From positions 3,720,001 through 3,784,000 of the forward strand of contig OZ242179.1 of the NCBI GenBank assembly GCA_965205735.1: DNA of 64,000 nucleotides. The letters run 5' to 3'. This DNA comes from VXNE01 sp965205735 (lineage in GTDB: Bacteria; Pseudomonadota; Gammaproteobacteria; Pseudomonadales; Azotimanducaceae). The notes under the pieces were generated by a model. That model was not told the origin of the DNA. It did not search any database and was given only the letters and a program-made list of their open reading frames with translations. Of the stretch, positions 17,864-26,625 are shown one piece after another; position 1 is the first letter of the stretch; the number at the start of each line of letters is the position of its first letter. The position numbers and the translations under genes are program-made.

Positions 17864-18751
17864 ATGTTCGAACGGGTCCTTATTACCGGCGCCAACGGGC
17901 ATCTCGGGCGCCGGCTGATCGCCCGGCTGCGCGGGAATTGCGATGTGGTCGCAGCGGTTCGGTCTGATCGCGCGGCGGCGATGCTACGAGAGAGCGGCGC
18001 GGAAGTTCGGTTGGTCGACTATCGCGACCGGAATGCCCTGGAGGCGGTCGCCTTCGGCTGCGAGGCCGCGGTGCACCTTGCCGGCATCATCAAGGAAACG
18101 GCCGGGAACCGTTACGTGGATGCCCACGAAGGAACGGCGCGCGCACTCGGCGGTCTCGACAGCATTCGCCGCATCGTTTATTTGAGCGTTGTGGGGGCAA
18201 CCCGAAGTTCTCCCAATGCGTGCCTCGCCTCCAAGGCGGCGGCGGAGTCCCTGCTGCTGGCGGGCGGCGCGACACGCGTGTTGCGGGTCCCGATGGTGTT
18301 GGGGGAGGGCGCCTACGCTTCCCTGGCGCTGGGCAGGCGCGCGTCCGCGCCCGTGAGCTTCGCATTCAGAGCCGGCAGCTTCGAACAGCCGATTTACGCG
18401 GGAGATGTCGTCGATGCCATTGTCGCGTTGCTCGAGCGTGCCGACGCGCCCGAACTCATCGAGTTGGCCGGCCCGGAGCGTGTAACGCGACGCGAACTCA
18501 CGCGGCGCGCGGCCGGCATATTGGGTCGCCGCACGCGGCTGATATCGCTGCCTGTGGGCATTGGCCGCATGTTGGCGGCGATGTTCGAGGGCCTGTCCGC
18601 CAATCCGCCGGTGACGCGAGCCATGCTCGATGTGCTGGATCATGACGACGACGTCGATGTGGCGCCGGTCTGCGAGAGTCTCGGTCTCGAACTGACCACG
18701 TTGGACGAAACGTTGCGGCGATGTTTGCGGGCGCCGCAGTCGCAGCCTTGA
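17864..18751 (+). CDS. NAD(P)-binding protein, atypical SDR (NDUFA9/NmrA-like)
   Basis: 295 residues from ATG 17864 (MFERVLITGANGHLGRRL), just after the last tandem repeat unit. The GxxGxxG dinucleotide loop is at residues 8-14. AAVHLAGIIKE and IVYLSVVGAT follow, where classical SDRs have the catalytic region; there is no YxxxK motif in the usual place. This fits the complex-I-subunit-like/NmrA group, which often bind NADP(H) without classical dehydrogenase chemistry. It converges with the yejE remnant. Confidence 0.8.
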   Translation: MFERVLITGANGHLGRRLIARLRGNCDVVAAVRSDRAAAMLRESGAEVRLVDYRDRNALEAVAFGCEAAVHLAGIIKETAGNRYVDAHEGTARALGGLDSIRRIVYLSVVGATRSSPNACLASKAAAESLLLAGGATRVLRVPMVLGEGAYASLALGRRASAPVSFAFRAGSFEQPIYAGDVVDAIVALLERADAPELIELAGPERVTRRELTRRAAGILGRRTRLISLPVGIGRMLAAMFEGLSANPPVTRAMLDVLDHDDDVDVAPVCESLGLELTTLDETLRRCLRAPQSQP

Positions 18752-18761
18752 AAGAGCCGGG

Positions 18762-19487
18762 TCAGGACACGAACCCCGGTGGTCCCTGCGCCGAGCGCCT
18801 TGGATCGAGGGCATCCCGCACCGCTTCGCCGATGAAGATCAGCAGACACAGCATCAATCCGAGGGTGAAGAATCCCGTGAGGCCGAGCCACGGTGCGTGC
18901 AGGTTGGCCTTGCCCTGCTGCAGCAGTTCGCCGAGGGAGGGCGAGCCCGCCGGCAGGCCGAAGCCGAGAAAGTCCAGGGCGGTGAGAGTCGTCACGGCGC
19001 CGCAAAGGATGAACGGCAAGAACGTGAGCGCGGCGACCATGGCGTTCGGCAATACATGGCGCCGGATGGTCGTCACATTGGATACGCCGAGACTGCGGGC
19101 AGCGCGCACATAGTCGAAGTTGCGCGTGCGCAGGAACTCCGCGCGCACGACGGAAACCAGCGCCATCCAACTGAACATGATGAGGATGATCAGGAGCGAG
19201 AACACGTTCGGCTGGAACACGCTGGCGAGGATGATCAGCACCAGCAATATCGGAAGCCCCGCCCAGATCTCCACGAAGCGCTGGCCGATCAGGTCAACGA
19301 GGCCGCCGAAGTACCCCTGCGCGGCGCCGACGCAGACGCCGATGACGGCCGCCAGGGTGGTCAGGACGATGCCGAAGGTCACCGACAGGCGGAAGCCGTA
19401 GATGAGCCGCGCGAGCACGTCCTTGGCGCTGTCGTCCGTCCCCAGCCAGTGCCGTGGGACGGGGCGGCGGGGGATCCACCAGGACAT
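18762..19487 (-). pseudogene. yejE: yejE-type ABC permease, N-terminally truncated by deletion
   Basis: The frame from 19487 reads 242 residues; homology starts at PRHWLGTDDSAKDVLARLIY and continues through the permease signature VRAARSLGVSNVTTIRRHVL to FIGEAVRDALDP. Known YejE proteins have about 100-120 more residues before the WLGTD motif, including the first membrane helix and a periplasmic loop. Those are missing because the preceding yejB coding region is joined directly to this point, in another frame, with only ~14 bases between homologous parts. Known role: inner-membrane permease for peptides such as microcin C. A functional permease is unlikely. Confidence 0.78.
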
Positions 19488-20532
19488 AGGTCAGGTCGCC
19501 CGCCAGGTGCATGATGAGACCGATAAGCGTGAACACGTAGAGCGTCCCGAACAGGATCGGATAGTCCCGCTTGACGACGGCCTCGTAGCTCAGTAGACCC
19601 AGGCCGTCGAGCGAAAAGATCACCTCGATCAGGACCGAGCCGGTAAACAGGATGCCGACGAACGCGGCGGGAAATCCGGCGATGACGATCAGCATCGCGT
19701 TGCGGAAGACACGGCCGTAGAGCACCCGGCGCTCCGTCAGACCCTTGGCCCGCGCGGTGAGCACGAACTGCTTGCTGATTTCCTCGAGAAAGGAATTCTT
19801 GGTCAGCATGGTAAGCGTGGCGAAACCCCCGATGGTCAAGGCGCTGATGGGCAATACCAGGTGCCAGAGGTAATCGGTGATCTTTTCCGGCCACGGCAGG
19901 TCGCGCCAGTTGTCGGAGACGAGTCCCCGCAGCGGGAACAGGTCGAGGTAGTTGCCCCCGGCGAAGAGTACGATCAGCAGGATCGCGAACAGGAACCCCG
20001 GGATCGCGTAGCCGACAAATATGACGGTGCTGGTCCAGACGTCAAAGCGCGATCCGTCGCGCACCGCCTTGGCGACTCCGAGCGGAATCGATATGCCGTA
20101 GATCGCGACCAGCGACCACAGCCCGAGCGAAATCGAAACAGGCAATCGTTCCATGACGAGTCCGAGCACGGGGCGGTCCTGGAAATAGCTTTCCCCGAAG
20201 TCGAACTGCAAGTAGTTCCACACCATGGTGAGGAATCGTTCGTGCGCCGGTTTGTCGAAGCCGAACTGGCGCTCGAGGTCGGCGATCAATGCCGGATCCA
20301 GCCCGTAGGTGGAAGGCGACTGCCCGGTATCGACTGCCACCTCACCCGACCCCGAATCGCCGCCTCCGCCGCTGATGGATGTGGTCGATGACATCGGTCC
20401 CGCCGTTACGGCGGCGACGATCTGGTCGATGGGCCCGCCCGGCGCGAACTGCACGATGACGAAGTTGATCAGGATGATGCCGAAGAGCGTCGGCACGACG
20501 AGTAATAGTCAGCGCAGGATGTAGCGGCCCAT
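19471..20532 (-). pseudogene. yejB: yejB-type ABC permease, early stop and deleted 3' end
   Basis: The original start is ATG 20532 reading M-G-R-Y-I-L-R, then TGA at 20509-20511, then LLLVVPTLFGIILINFVIVQ, which is the normal YejB beginning. The stop therefore replaces an Arg codon in the first helix. The rest (EKITDYLWHLVLPISALTIG, then TARAKGLTERRVLYGRVFRN) is a good permease up to LTYVLVDP near 19471, where the last residues are lost by the deletion that fused it to yejE. Restart at GTG 20496 could give a protein lacking the first residues. Confidence 0.75.
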
Positions 20533-20703
20533 GCTATTCGACCGTCATTTGCGTTGCTGCAGGGTATCCCCCGCATCTGATAGCTGGCGATTGCCGCGTT
20601 GCATGGACCATGGCGGGAGTTATCGAAGCTGATCGAACACAATTATAGCGGCGGGGACGGATGGACAAGCGGCTCGGGGATGTTGCCGCGGTGATATTCT
20701 CCT

Positions 20704-21015
20704 GATCCGTTGAAGGACGGCGGGATCGCGGATGAGGCCCTGCGCCTGGACATCGCGCGGCACCGCGTCAACGCGAGGGCATTTCGCCTGACCCAAGTGC
20801 GCGCCCTGGAGGAGTCGCGATCCGGCACGCCGGGTGCGACGACCTCCATATTTAAATACTTCGGGGCGAATCTCGCCAAGGAACGCAGCGAACTGCAGGT
20901 GTCCATCCTGGGGACGCGGGGTCTCGCCGGGGGAAACGGAGAATCGGAAATCACCCGGGCATGGCTCCGGAGCAAGGCGCGCTCCATCGCCGGGGGCAGC
21001 AACGAGGTTCAACTC
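20704..21015 (+). pseudogene. Acyl-CoA dehydrogenase C-terminal fragment
   Basis: One open stretch reads DEALRLDIARHRVNARAFRL, then GATTSIFKYFGANLAKERSE and SKARSIAGGSNEVQL, the C-terminal helical domain of an ACAD up to the conserved G-S-N-E-V-Q motif. There is no N-terminal part upstream, and beyond NEVQL the sequence switches to an unrelated repeat. Upstream in-frame codons contain a stop. This is the debris of a deleted gene. Confidence 0.75.
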
Positions 21016-21034
21016 TGCTGCAGTCCTGGCCGAT

Positions 21035-21140
21035 CACGAACCTGCCGCCTGGCCACCCTGCTGGACGACGGCAGACCCGGCGCAAATTTATCGGTGAATC
21101 AAGCTGAGTATGGTTATGGCACCCGCTCTGCCGCCGTTGC
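21035..21140 (+). repeat. Left copy of direct repeat flanking the nitrile hydratase operon
   Basis: Matches 22953-23058 with a few substitutions and small gaps. Both contain CCTGGCCAC(C/G)CTGCTGGACGACG, then GGCGCAA(A/G)TTT, GGTGAA(T/C)CAAGC and a GCCG(C)(T)GCGT tail. The left copy overlaps the last codons of the nitrile hydratase accessory gene. The shared part derives from the end of a PEP-utilising-enzyme gene, as seen in the right copy. Confidence 0.65.
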
Positions 21141-21485
21141 GTCAAGGCGCACCGGCTGACCGTGCGGCGTGCTCCGATAGGCTTCGCGCCAGGCCGCTGC
21201 CAGCCCGGTCAGCTCCGGGCGGGTGGCGACGCCCTTCTCCGTGAGCAGCGTCTCGAGGGCGTTCAGCCAGCAGCCGAAATAGTCTTCGCTGTCCCGTTCC
21301 GCGAGTTCGGCGATCTCTTCGGCCAGGGTCTGCGACCACTCCGGCCAGGAGAACACACCGGCCGCGTGCAACCCGACGGTCAGGGCGAAAGCCTCCGCCT
21401 GCCACGGCTCTTCGAAAGTGCCGCCTTCCGCGGTGAGCGCATCGGCAAACGGAATCGCAAGCGGGATACGGGTGTCCACGCTCAC
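21114..21485 (-). CDS. Nitrile hydratase accessory (activator) protein
   Basis: 123 residues from GTG 21485, which overlaps the beta-subunit stop in a GTGA arrangement. Seen: IPLAIPFADALTAEGGTFEE, then EPWQAEAFALTVGLHAAGVF and FSWPEWSQTLAEEIA, the typical accessory-protein layout that resembles the beta-subunit N-terminus. Known: these small proteins deliver cobalt and swap alpha subunits during maturation of Co-type nitrile hydratase. Third gene of the alpha-beta-activator operon. Its last codons lie in the left flanking repeat. Confidence 0.87.
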   Translation of the reverse strand: MSVDTRIPLAIPFADALTAEGGTFEEPWQAEAFALTVGLHAAGVFSWPEWSQTLAEEIAELAERDSEDYFGCWLNALETLLTEKGVATRPELTGLAAAWREAYRSTPHGQPVRLDATAAERVP

Positions 21486-22147
21486 GTCGCGGCCTCGAGG
21501 TAGGGTTCCCAGAGGTCCAGCGTGACGCTGTCGCGTGACGGCGCGTCGGCGCCCCACAGGGTCGTTGCCGCGAAACGTACCGCGTAGAGATGCCGCGGAT
21601 CCTCTCCCTTCATTTCCGCATGCGAGTCGGGAAAGACGTGCGCGCCGCGGTATCCGACGACCGCGCCGGTCTTGCCGCGCACGTAGCCGGGCAGGCGGGT
21701 ATGCGTCGCGGGGTGGAGGTTCCGGGCGCGCACGGGGTCTCCGATGGCGAAGGCCGCCTCCGTCGAAGGTTCCCGCTCGGTCGGGCGCCCGCTCGCGGCC
21801 ACGTGCAGCAGGGCAGCGACCGGCAGCGGTTCGTGATCCCTCGGGGTGGGCGGCGCCGCTTCGCCGCGCTCGATGGCCGCCAGTGCCGGCGCGTCGACCA
21901 GCCCGGCTGCCGCGCCTGCCTTCAGCAACCGGGCGAACCAGCGCTCGAAGTAGCCTTGCAGATACTCCGACGGGGGCAGGATCTCGAGTTCGAACCGCCC
22001 ACGGTCGAGGTTCGATCGCAGGTGTCTTCCGGCCGCGAGGGTCAGCGCGAAGACCCGCTGCTCCCAGTCGTCGTGAAACGGGTTCGCGTCGGAGGGATCG
22101 ACGGGTCCGTAGCCGTGCATGCCCCCCATGTCGTGGATGCCGTTCAT
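21482..22147 (-). CDS. nthB: Nitrile hydratase beta subunit
   Basis: 221 residues from ATG 22147 (MNGIHDMGGMHGYGPV), the strongly conserved beta-subunit start, which overlaps the alpha stop by ATGA. The C-terminal domain has FAIGDPVRARNLHPATHTRL and GYVRGKTGAVVGYRGAHVFP, then LYAVRF, the SH3-like barrel that covers the metal site. It forms the alpha-beta heterodimer that hydrates nitriles to amides in the cytoplasm. Confidence 0.94.
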   Translation of the reverse strand: MNGIHDMGGMHGYGPVDPSDANPFHDDWEQRVFALTLAAGRHLRSNLDRGRFELEILPPSEYLQGYFERWFARLLKAGAAAGLVDAPALAAIERGEAAPPTPRDHEPLPVAALLHVAASGRPTEREPSTEAAFAIGDPVRARNLHPATHTRLPGYVRGKTGAVVGYRGAHVFPDSHAEMKGEDPRHLYAVRFAATTLWGADAPSRDSVTLDLWEPYLEAAT

Positions 22148-22761
22148 GCGCCGCACGGCTCTTCGGAGCGGTCGGCCAGCACGGCCGTGCCGACCATGGA
22201 GTCCCGTGTCACGAGGTCGGCCAGGGCGTCTTCGTCGAGAGCGTCTGTGCCGGCGGGCCGCCGGGGCAGCACCAGGTAGCGCACCTCGGCAGTGCTGTCC
22301 CACACCCGGACTTCGACCTCCTCGGGCAGGTCCAGACCGAACTCCTCAAGGACGGTGCGGGGCTCCAGTACCACGCGGCTCCGGTACGCGTGCGACTTGT
22401 ACCAGGCGGGCGGCAGTCCGAGCACGGACCAGGGGTAGCAGGAGCACAACGTGCAGACGACGACATTGTGCACGGTCGGCGTATTCTCGAGGGCGACCAT
22501 GTGTTCGCCCTGCATGCCGAGAAAGCCGAGTTCCGCGATGGCTTGCGTGGCATCGGCGAGCAACCGCGCCTTGTAGTCCGGATCGGTCCACGCCCGCGCC
22601 ACCACCTTGGCGCCGTTGCGTGGTCCGACCTGGTGTTCGTAGAGATCGAGGATCGCGTCGACGGCGTCCGGATCGACCACTCCGCGATCCGTCAGCAGAG
22701 TCTCCAGTGCCTTCACCCGCAGCGCCATGGGCGAGGGGGGATGCTGGTGGTCGTCGCTCAT
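22144..22761 (-). CDS. nthA: Nitrile hydratase alpha subunit, cobalt-type
   Basis: 205 residues from ATG 22761, with GGAGG upstream. The metal-binding claw is V-C-T-L-C-S-C-Y-P-W, with ligands Cys103, Cys106 and Cys108. The Thr between the first two cysteines marks the non-corrin cobalt class; iron enzymes have Ser there. The operon order alpha, beta, activator is typical for the Co class. The enzyme converts nitriles to amides; no amidase gene is adjacent. The unit is bracketed by short direct repeats and gene debris, suggesting it was moved or duplicated. Confidence 0.95.
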   Translation of the reverse strand: MSDDHQHPPSPMALRVKALETLLTDRGVVDPDAVDAILDLYEHQVGPRNGAKVVARAWTDPDYKARLLADATQAIAELGFLGMQGEHMVALENTPTVHNVVVCTLCSCYPWSVLGLPPAWYKSHAYRSRVVLEPRTVLEEFGLDLPEEVEVRVWDSTAEVRYLVLPRRPAGTDALDEDALADLVTRDSMVGTAVLADRSEEPCGA

Positions 22762-22883
22762 GGGCGGTCCTCCGGACGCGTCCGCGACGCCTGCTTGAGC
22801 GGGCGTCGCGACGGTCCACGGTGGCTTCGATCCACGCAGAATACGACAAGCTACGGCCCGGAACGAACCTTGGGGGAGGAGCC

Positions 22884-22991
22884 ATGCGCGGGCGGCCAGA
22901 TGCTCGGCAAGCAACGCAGCGCATCAAGAGCGGGCAGAAGATCGCCATCGACGGCGACCGCGGCCTGGCCACGCTGCTGGACGACGCCTGA
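22884..22991 (+). pseudogene. C-terminal scrap of a PEP-utilising enzyme mobile domain
   Basis: A 35-codon stretch ends ATQRIKSGQKIAIDGDRG, then LATLLDDA and TGA. It aligns with the end of the gene at 23112-23804 (ITQRIRSGQIISVDGDAG), the last strand of the swivelling phosphohistidine domain of PEP synthase-like enzymes. No upstream domain is present. It lies within or next to the right flanking repeat. Confidence 0.65.
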
Positions 22992-23058
22992 CCCGCAGAC
23001 TCGGCGCAAGTTTGTGGGTGAACCAAGCGGCGCCACCCGCGCCGCTGCGTTGAACGTC
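22953..23058 (+). repeat. Right copy of direct repeat flanking the nitrile hydratase operon
   Basis: Counterpart of 21035-21140 in the same orientation, about 1.9 kb away. It covers the last codons of the PEP-utilising scrap and the following ~70 bases. The minus strand of both copies can be read as S-P-(I/T)-N-L-R-R-V-C, showing the similarity is not limited to one codon frame. Confidence 0.62.
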
Positions 23059-23111
23059 CCCAGGCGTGTTCCTATGCTGTGCACACTTCATTTGCTGGAT
23101 TTCTGATCACT

Positions 23112-23804
23112 ATGTCCGAATTCACAACGCCGCTCAGTGCCCAAAATGACTCGCTGGAAGTGGTCGGCGGCAAGGGTCGATCCCTGTCGCGAATGGCGAA
23201 AGCGGGCTTCGCCGTGCCTGACGGATTCATAGCGACGGCGAACGCCTACGGGAAGTTCGTCGATGACAACGACCTGCGCTCGAGAATCCTCAATCTCGCA
23301 AGACCCGAGGTGAAGGACGCCAGGGCATCCTTCGCATCCCGAGCGACGCGCATCCAGGCACTCTTTTCAGACGCGAAAGTTCCCGACGAGATTGCCGCTG
23401 AAATTGCCCAAGCCTACGAGGCGCTGGACGCCGACAGTCCGGCGGTGGCCGCCCGCTCATCCGCCAATGCCGAAGATCTGCCCGACCTGTCCTTTGCCGG
23501 ACAGCAGGAAACTTACCTGAACGTTGCGGGTGCGCAAGCCGTGGTGGCGGCGGTAAAGGACTGTTGGTCGTCGCTGTGGACCAATCCGGCCTGGACGCCG
23601 CTCTTCGCCCACGCGGTCGGACTCGTCACCGATATCGGCGGCATCCTGGGACACGGTCCCATTGTGGCGCGGGAATACGGGATTCCCGCGGTGGTCGGGA
23701 CCGGCAATATCACTCAACGGATAAGGAGCGGCCAGATCATCAGCGTGGACGGCGATGCGGGCACGGTGGTCCTGCTTGCCGACGAGGAAGAGAAGGTCGC
23801 CTGA
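23112..23804 (+). CDS. PEP-synthase/rifampin-phosphotransferase-like protein with central deletion
   Basis: 230 residues from ATG 23112. Residues ~12-170 match the start of the ATP-grasp domain (EVVGGKGRSLSRMAKAGFAV, then VAARSSANAEDLPDLSFAGQ). Directly after SSLWTNPAW the sequence becomes the swivel domain: VTDIGGILGHGPIVAREYGI with the phosphocarrier His, then QRIRSGQIISVDGDAGTVVL. Family members have several hundred more residues between these parts, including the rest of ATP-grasp. The deletion is in frame. It may be a decaying gene or a two-part mini protein; ATP-dependent catalysis seems impossible. Confidence 0.78.
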   Translation: MSEFTTPLSAQNDSLEVVGGKGRSLSRMAKAGFAVPDGFIATANAYGKFVDDNDLRSRILNLARPEVKDARASFASRATRIQALFSDAKVPDEIAAEIAQAYEALDADSPAVAARSSANAEDLPDLSFAGQQETYLNVAGAQAVVAAVKDCWSSLWTNPAWTPLFAHAVGLVTDIGGILGHGPIVAREYGIPAVVGTGNITQRIRSGQIISVDGDAGTVVLLADEEEKVA

Positions 23805-23919
23805 GTCCCGGCCGCAACTGACGGTCCTTTTGATCCTTTTTGTCCGCTCCCTTTGATCTTTACATTCCTGTCGCGCCCTTCGTATACTGATCGCATCGAT
23901 CGATTGGAGTCCTTCGCGA

Positions 23920-24702
23920 GTGTCGCTCTTGATGGAAAAACTCCTCGGCATGCCGTTTGGCACTGCTGCTGTCGAGGAGCTATTGCGTAGTGGTTTGCTC
24001 GACGCCAATGCGATATACCGGCGCCGGGAGATCGTCGAGGCCCTTCGACAGAGATTCATCGATCTCGGAGGCGACAGGGACACCAGTCCTCAGCAGGTCA
24101 TCGTGCCGTTGAAGAGGGTGCTGGATGGTCCCCTCTTCACACGCATCCGCCCTGGCTTTTACCGATACCTGGGGCCCGAGGCGGACGACTCCTTGATGGT
24201 TCGCGATGTAGAACCCGTATCTGCGGAGCGGCCTTCGGGTCGCACCGGGCGCGCACCCTGGCGCAGCGAACTCGATACAGCTTCAACCGCCCACGCCATT
24301 GTGGCGGTATTGCGGTTGCACGGCCGGGAACGGGTTGCGGATCGCATCCACTACCTGCAGGAGCTTGCCCGCGAGGACCCGGAGGAAGAACCCATGGCCC
24401 TCGACTCGCTTTGGCACATGGCGAGCTTTCTCCTCGAGCAAGGGCAGTTGCCGGACCCGGAGGTCGGTGTCTCCCCGAATGCAACGGCGCAGGTGGAGTG
24501 GACGATTCCCGACACCTCGGATGATCGGGCGGGCGACGGCCTGCTGGCGATGGAGTTTCTTCCCCGCGCGATCATTGGGTTTGCCGCTCTGTCCGAGCCC
24601 TATCGCCAGGGCGTGGATCGACTCACGGTGCACGGAAAGTTGCCTGCGGCGGAAGCAATGGAGGCCGTGCGCGCGTTCACCGATCGGATACAGCGAACAT
24701 GA
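23920..24702 (+). CDS. Hypothetical protein, winged-helix-like N-terminus
   Basis: 260 residues. The start is GTG 23920 or ATG 23932 (MEKLLGMPFGTAAVEELL). Residues ~40-85 (REIVEALRQRFIDLGGDRDT, then RIRPGFYRYLG) could form a small DNA-binding-like domain, and the C-terminal half is helical and acidic. I do not recognise the family. It overlaps the next gene by ATGA (24699-24702), so the two are translationally coupled and probably a conserved pair. Confidence 0.6.
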   Translation: MSLLMEKLLGMPFGTAAVEELLRSGLLDANAIYRRREIVEALRQRFIDLGGDRDTSPQQVIVPLKRVLDGPLFTRIRPGFYRYLGPEADDSLMVRDVEPVSAERPSGRTGRAPWRSELDTASTAHAIVAVLRLHGRERVADRIHYLQELAREDPEEEPMALDSLWHMASFLLEQGQLPDPEVGVSPNATAQVEWTIPDTSDDRAGDGLLAMEFLPRAIIGFAALSEPYRQGVDRLTVHGKLPAAEAMEAVRAFTDRIQRT

Positions 24703-25141
24703 ACGAGCCGCTGCCGGACCGGGACCACCTCGCTCGATACTGCAAGCCTTCGGCGGTCGACGAGCGCGGCCACCCAATGGCGAGCGCTTTCTGGATTCGC
24801 GCCGGGAGAACAACCTATCTGTCAATTGGCTCGAATATTTCGGAGTGCGCGGTGGGAGGGGAGCCATCTCCGAAAGGGAAGCTGCCGTGAGCCGCGTTCG
24901 GGAGACGTTGAGAAGCAAGGGTTTCCGGCTTCGGCCCAATGGTCGTTTCGCGCTGCTCAATGTCGGTGAGGTGAAGACGGCCATCAGGCGAGCTTTCGGA
25001 CGATCGCTGCACGTCAACCACCTTCCGCTCGCGGATGACGCGTCTCACGCCGGTATCCTCGGTTACACGGAAGAAGACCGCATGATCGCGGCCGAGATCA
25101 GAGCCATGGTGGGTGCCGAGGATGTGAAGGCTGCCGTCTGA
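24699..25141 (+). pseudogene. Hypothetical protein, frameshifted partner of the preceding gene
   Basis: ATG 24699 opens MNEPLPDRDHLARYCKPSAV and ends in the wrong frame after about residue 30. A -1 frame continues with ENNLSVNWLEYFG, AVSRVRETLRSKGFRLRPNG and FALLNVGEV to a stop at 25141. Together these make one ~147-residue protein, so a single-base indel lies near 24793-24800. The family is one I cannot name. The change could be a real mutation or an assembly error in the GCGCTTTC stretch. Confidence 0.6.
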
Positions 25142-25192
25142 CCGTTCGTTCTGGTCGGACCAACCGCGAGACATGGCGTCTGCCGGTCGCTC

Positions 25193-25981
25193 CTACCGGC
25201 TGCCCATCGCCCGGCGCGCCAGGGGTCGGGTCCAGACGGACTGAAGAATGGGGTCGACCCACCGGTAGAGCCGCCCGGAACAGTAGACGCTCTTGCCGCG
25301 TTCGATTGCGGCCAGGCCTTCGCGCACCACCTTGTCGGCGTCGTACCACAAGAGATCGGGCGATGCGGCTTTCGCATCGAGCATGTCGGCAACGGCGTGG
25401 AAGTCGGTATGTGTATAGCCGGGGCACAGGGCGGAAACTCTCACCCCATGGGACCTGAGCGTCAGGTCCATTGCCTCCGACAGCGCGATGACGTACGCCT
25501 TGCTCGGGCCGTAGTTCATGTCGCCCGCGCGGGCAATGCGTCCAGCTACGGAGGAGACGTTGAGAATGCGGCCAAAGCCGCGCTCGCACATGCCGGGCGC
25601 GAACAGGTGGCACAGGTGCGCCACCGACGTCATCATGAGTTGAAGAAACGCGGCCTGCTCCTGCCAGTCCCGATCTTCGAGCAGGTCGGGTCCCGCAGAG
25701 CCGGCATTGTTGACCAGGTAGTCGACTTCAAGCCCCAACTCCGCCGCGCGGGCGGCTATCGCGTCCGGCGCATAGGCCGAGGACAGGTCCGCCTCAATCA
25801 CCTCGATGCGAATGCCATCGTGGCTGCCGCGCAGGTCTTCGGCCAACGCTTCCAGTCGGCTCCGGCGCCGGGCGACCAGCGCGAGGTCGTAACCGCGCGC
25901 CGCAAGTTGTCGCGCGAATTCCTCGCCCAGTCCCGCTGAAGCGCCGGTGACGAGCGCCGTTCTCCGTGTCTCGTTGTCCAT
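25193..25981 (-). CDS. Short-chain dehydrogenase/reductase
   Basis: 262 residues from ATG 25981 (MDNETRRTALVTGASAGLGE). Classical SDR features are present: TGASAGLG cofactor loop, VNNAG near residue 90, Ser in ILNVSSVAGR, and the active-site YGPSKAYV (Y-x3-K). The C-terminal extension RWVDPILQSVWTRPLA is typical of the short acyl-lipid/DltE-like SDR group. It precedes the frameshifted nicotinamidase on the same strand. Substrate unknown. Confidence 0.9.
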   Translation of the reverse strand: MDNETRRTALVTGASAGLGEEFARQLAARGYDLALVARRRSRLEALAEDLRGSHDGIRIEVIEADLSSAYAPDAIAARAAELGLEVDYLVNNAGSAGPDLLEDRDWQEQAAFLQLMMTSVAHLCHLFAPGMCERGFGRILNVSSVAGRIARAGDMNYGPSKAYVIALSEAMDLTLRSHGVRVSALCPGYTHTDFHAVADMLDAKAASPDLLWYDADKVVREGLAAIERGKSVYCSGRLYRWVDPILQSVWTRPLARRAMGSR

Positions 25982-25991
25982 GGTCAAGTCC

Positions 25992-26625
25992 TTAAGTCTT
26001 GTCTGGGCGAAGTACTGCTTCCGTGGAAGTGATCGTGACCCCCCTTGCCTGCCATCCGCCAAGGATCGCATCGCGCCCGTCTTCGTCGATGCCGCGCACG
26101 GCATCCTCGACAACCGTCAATGCGAGCGCGGGATGTCGCGCAAGCAGTCCCTCGACGGCGCAGGCCACGCAGACGTCGAGCGCCACACCGTAGAGGACGA
26201 CGTCCGTAATGCCCAAGCCTTCGACAACCGGGCTGACATGGGGGTTGGTGAAGACATCGAACCAGTGCTTGTGGAACAGGATGTCGCCGGCATGGTTCTC
26301 CAGCAAGGCCGGCAGGCGCTCGCTGCGTCTTCCGGCTCGATCAACAGCGGATCGCTGAGGCCGTCTGCGGTATCCGCGCCTGCCCGGGCGTGCCGCGCAG
26401 GCAGTGTGGCGGAAACGTGTCCTTGAAATCCGGCGTGTCGGAGAGTTCGGCATCGTCTGGATCATGGTTGTCCGAACTTGCGACGATGCGAATGCCGCTG
26501 CCGTGGGCGAAGTCGGTGAGACGGCCCAGGTTGTCGGCGATGGTCTCGGCGCCGGGCACATACAGCTTGCCGTCCGGCAACATGAAGTCCGCCTGCGTGT
26601 CTACGTCCCAGAACACCTGTGTCAT
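25992..26625 (-). pseudogene. Nicotinamidase/isochorismatase-like gene with two frameshifts
   Basis: ATG 26625 starts MTQVFWDVDTQADFMLPDGK with the catalytic Asp, and the metal-site segment SSDNHDPDDAE. After ~26362 a second frame carries SDPLLIEPEDAAS, and after ~26322 a third frame carries LPALLENHAGDILFHKHWFD and YGVALDVCVACAVEGLL with the nucleophilic Cys. All active-site elements survive, but two single-base losses split them. The start overlaps the upstream phosphoribosyltransferase stop (ATGA), so the pair formed a nicotinamide-salvage operon. Confidence 0.78.
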
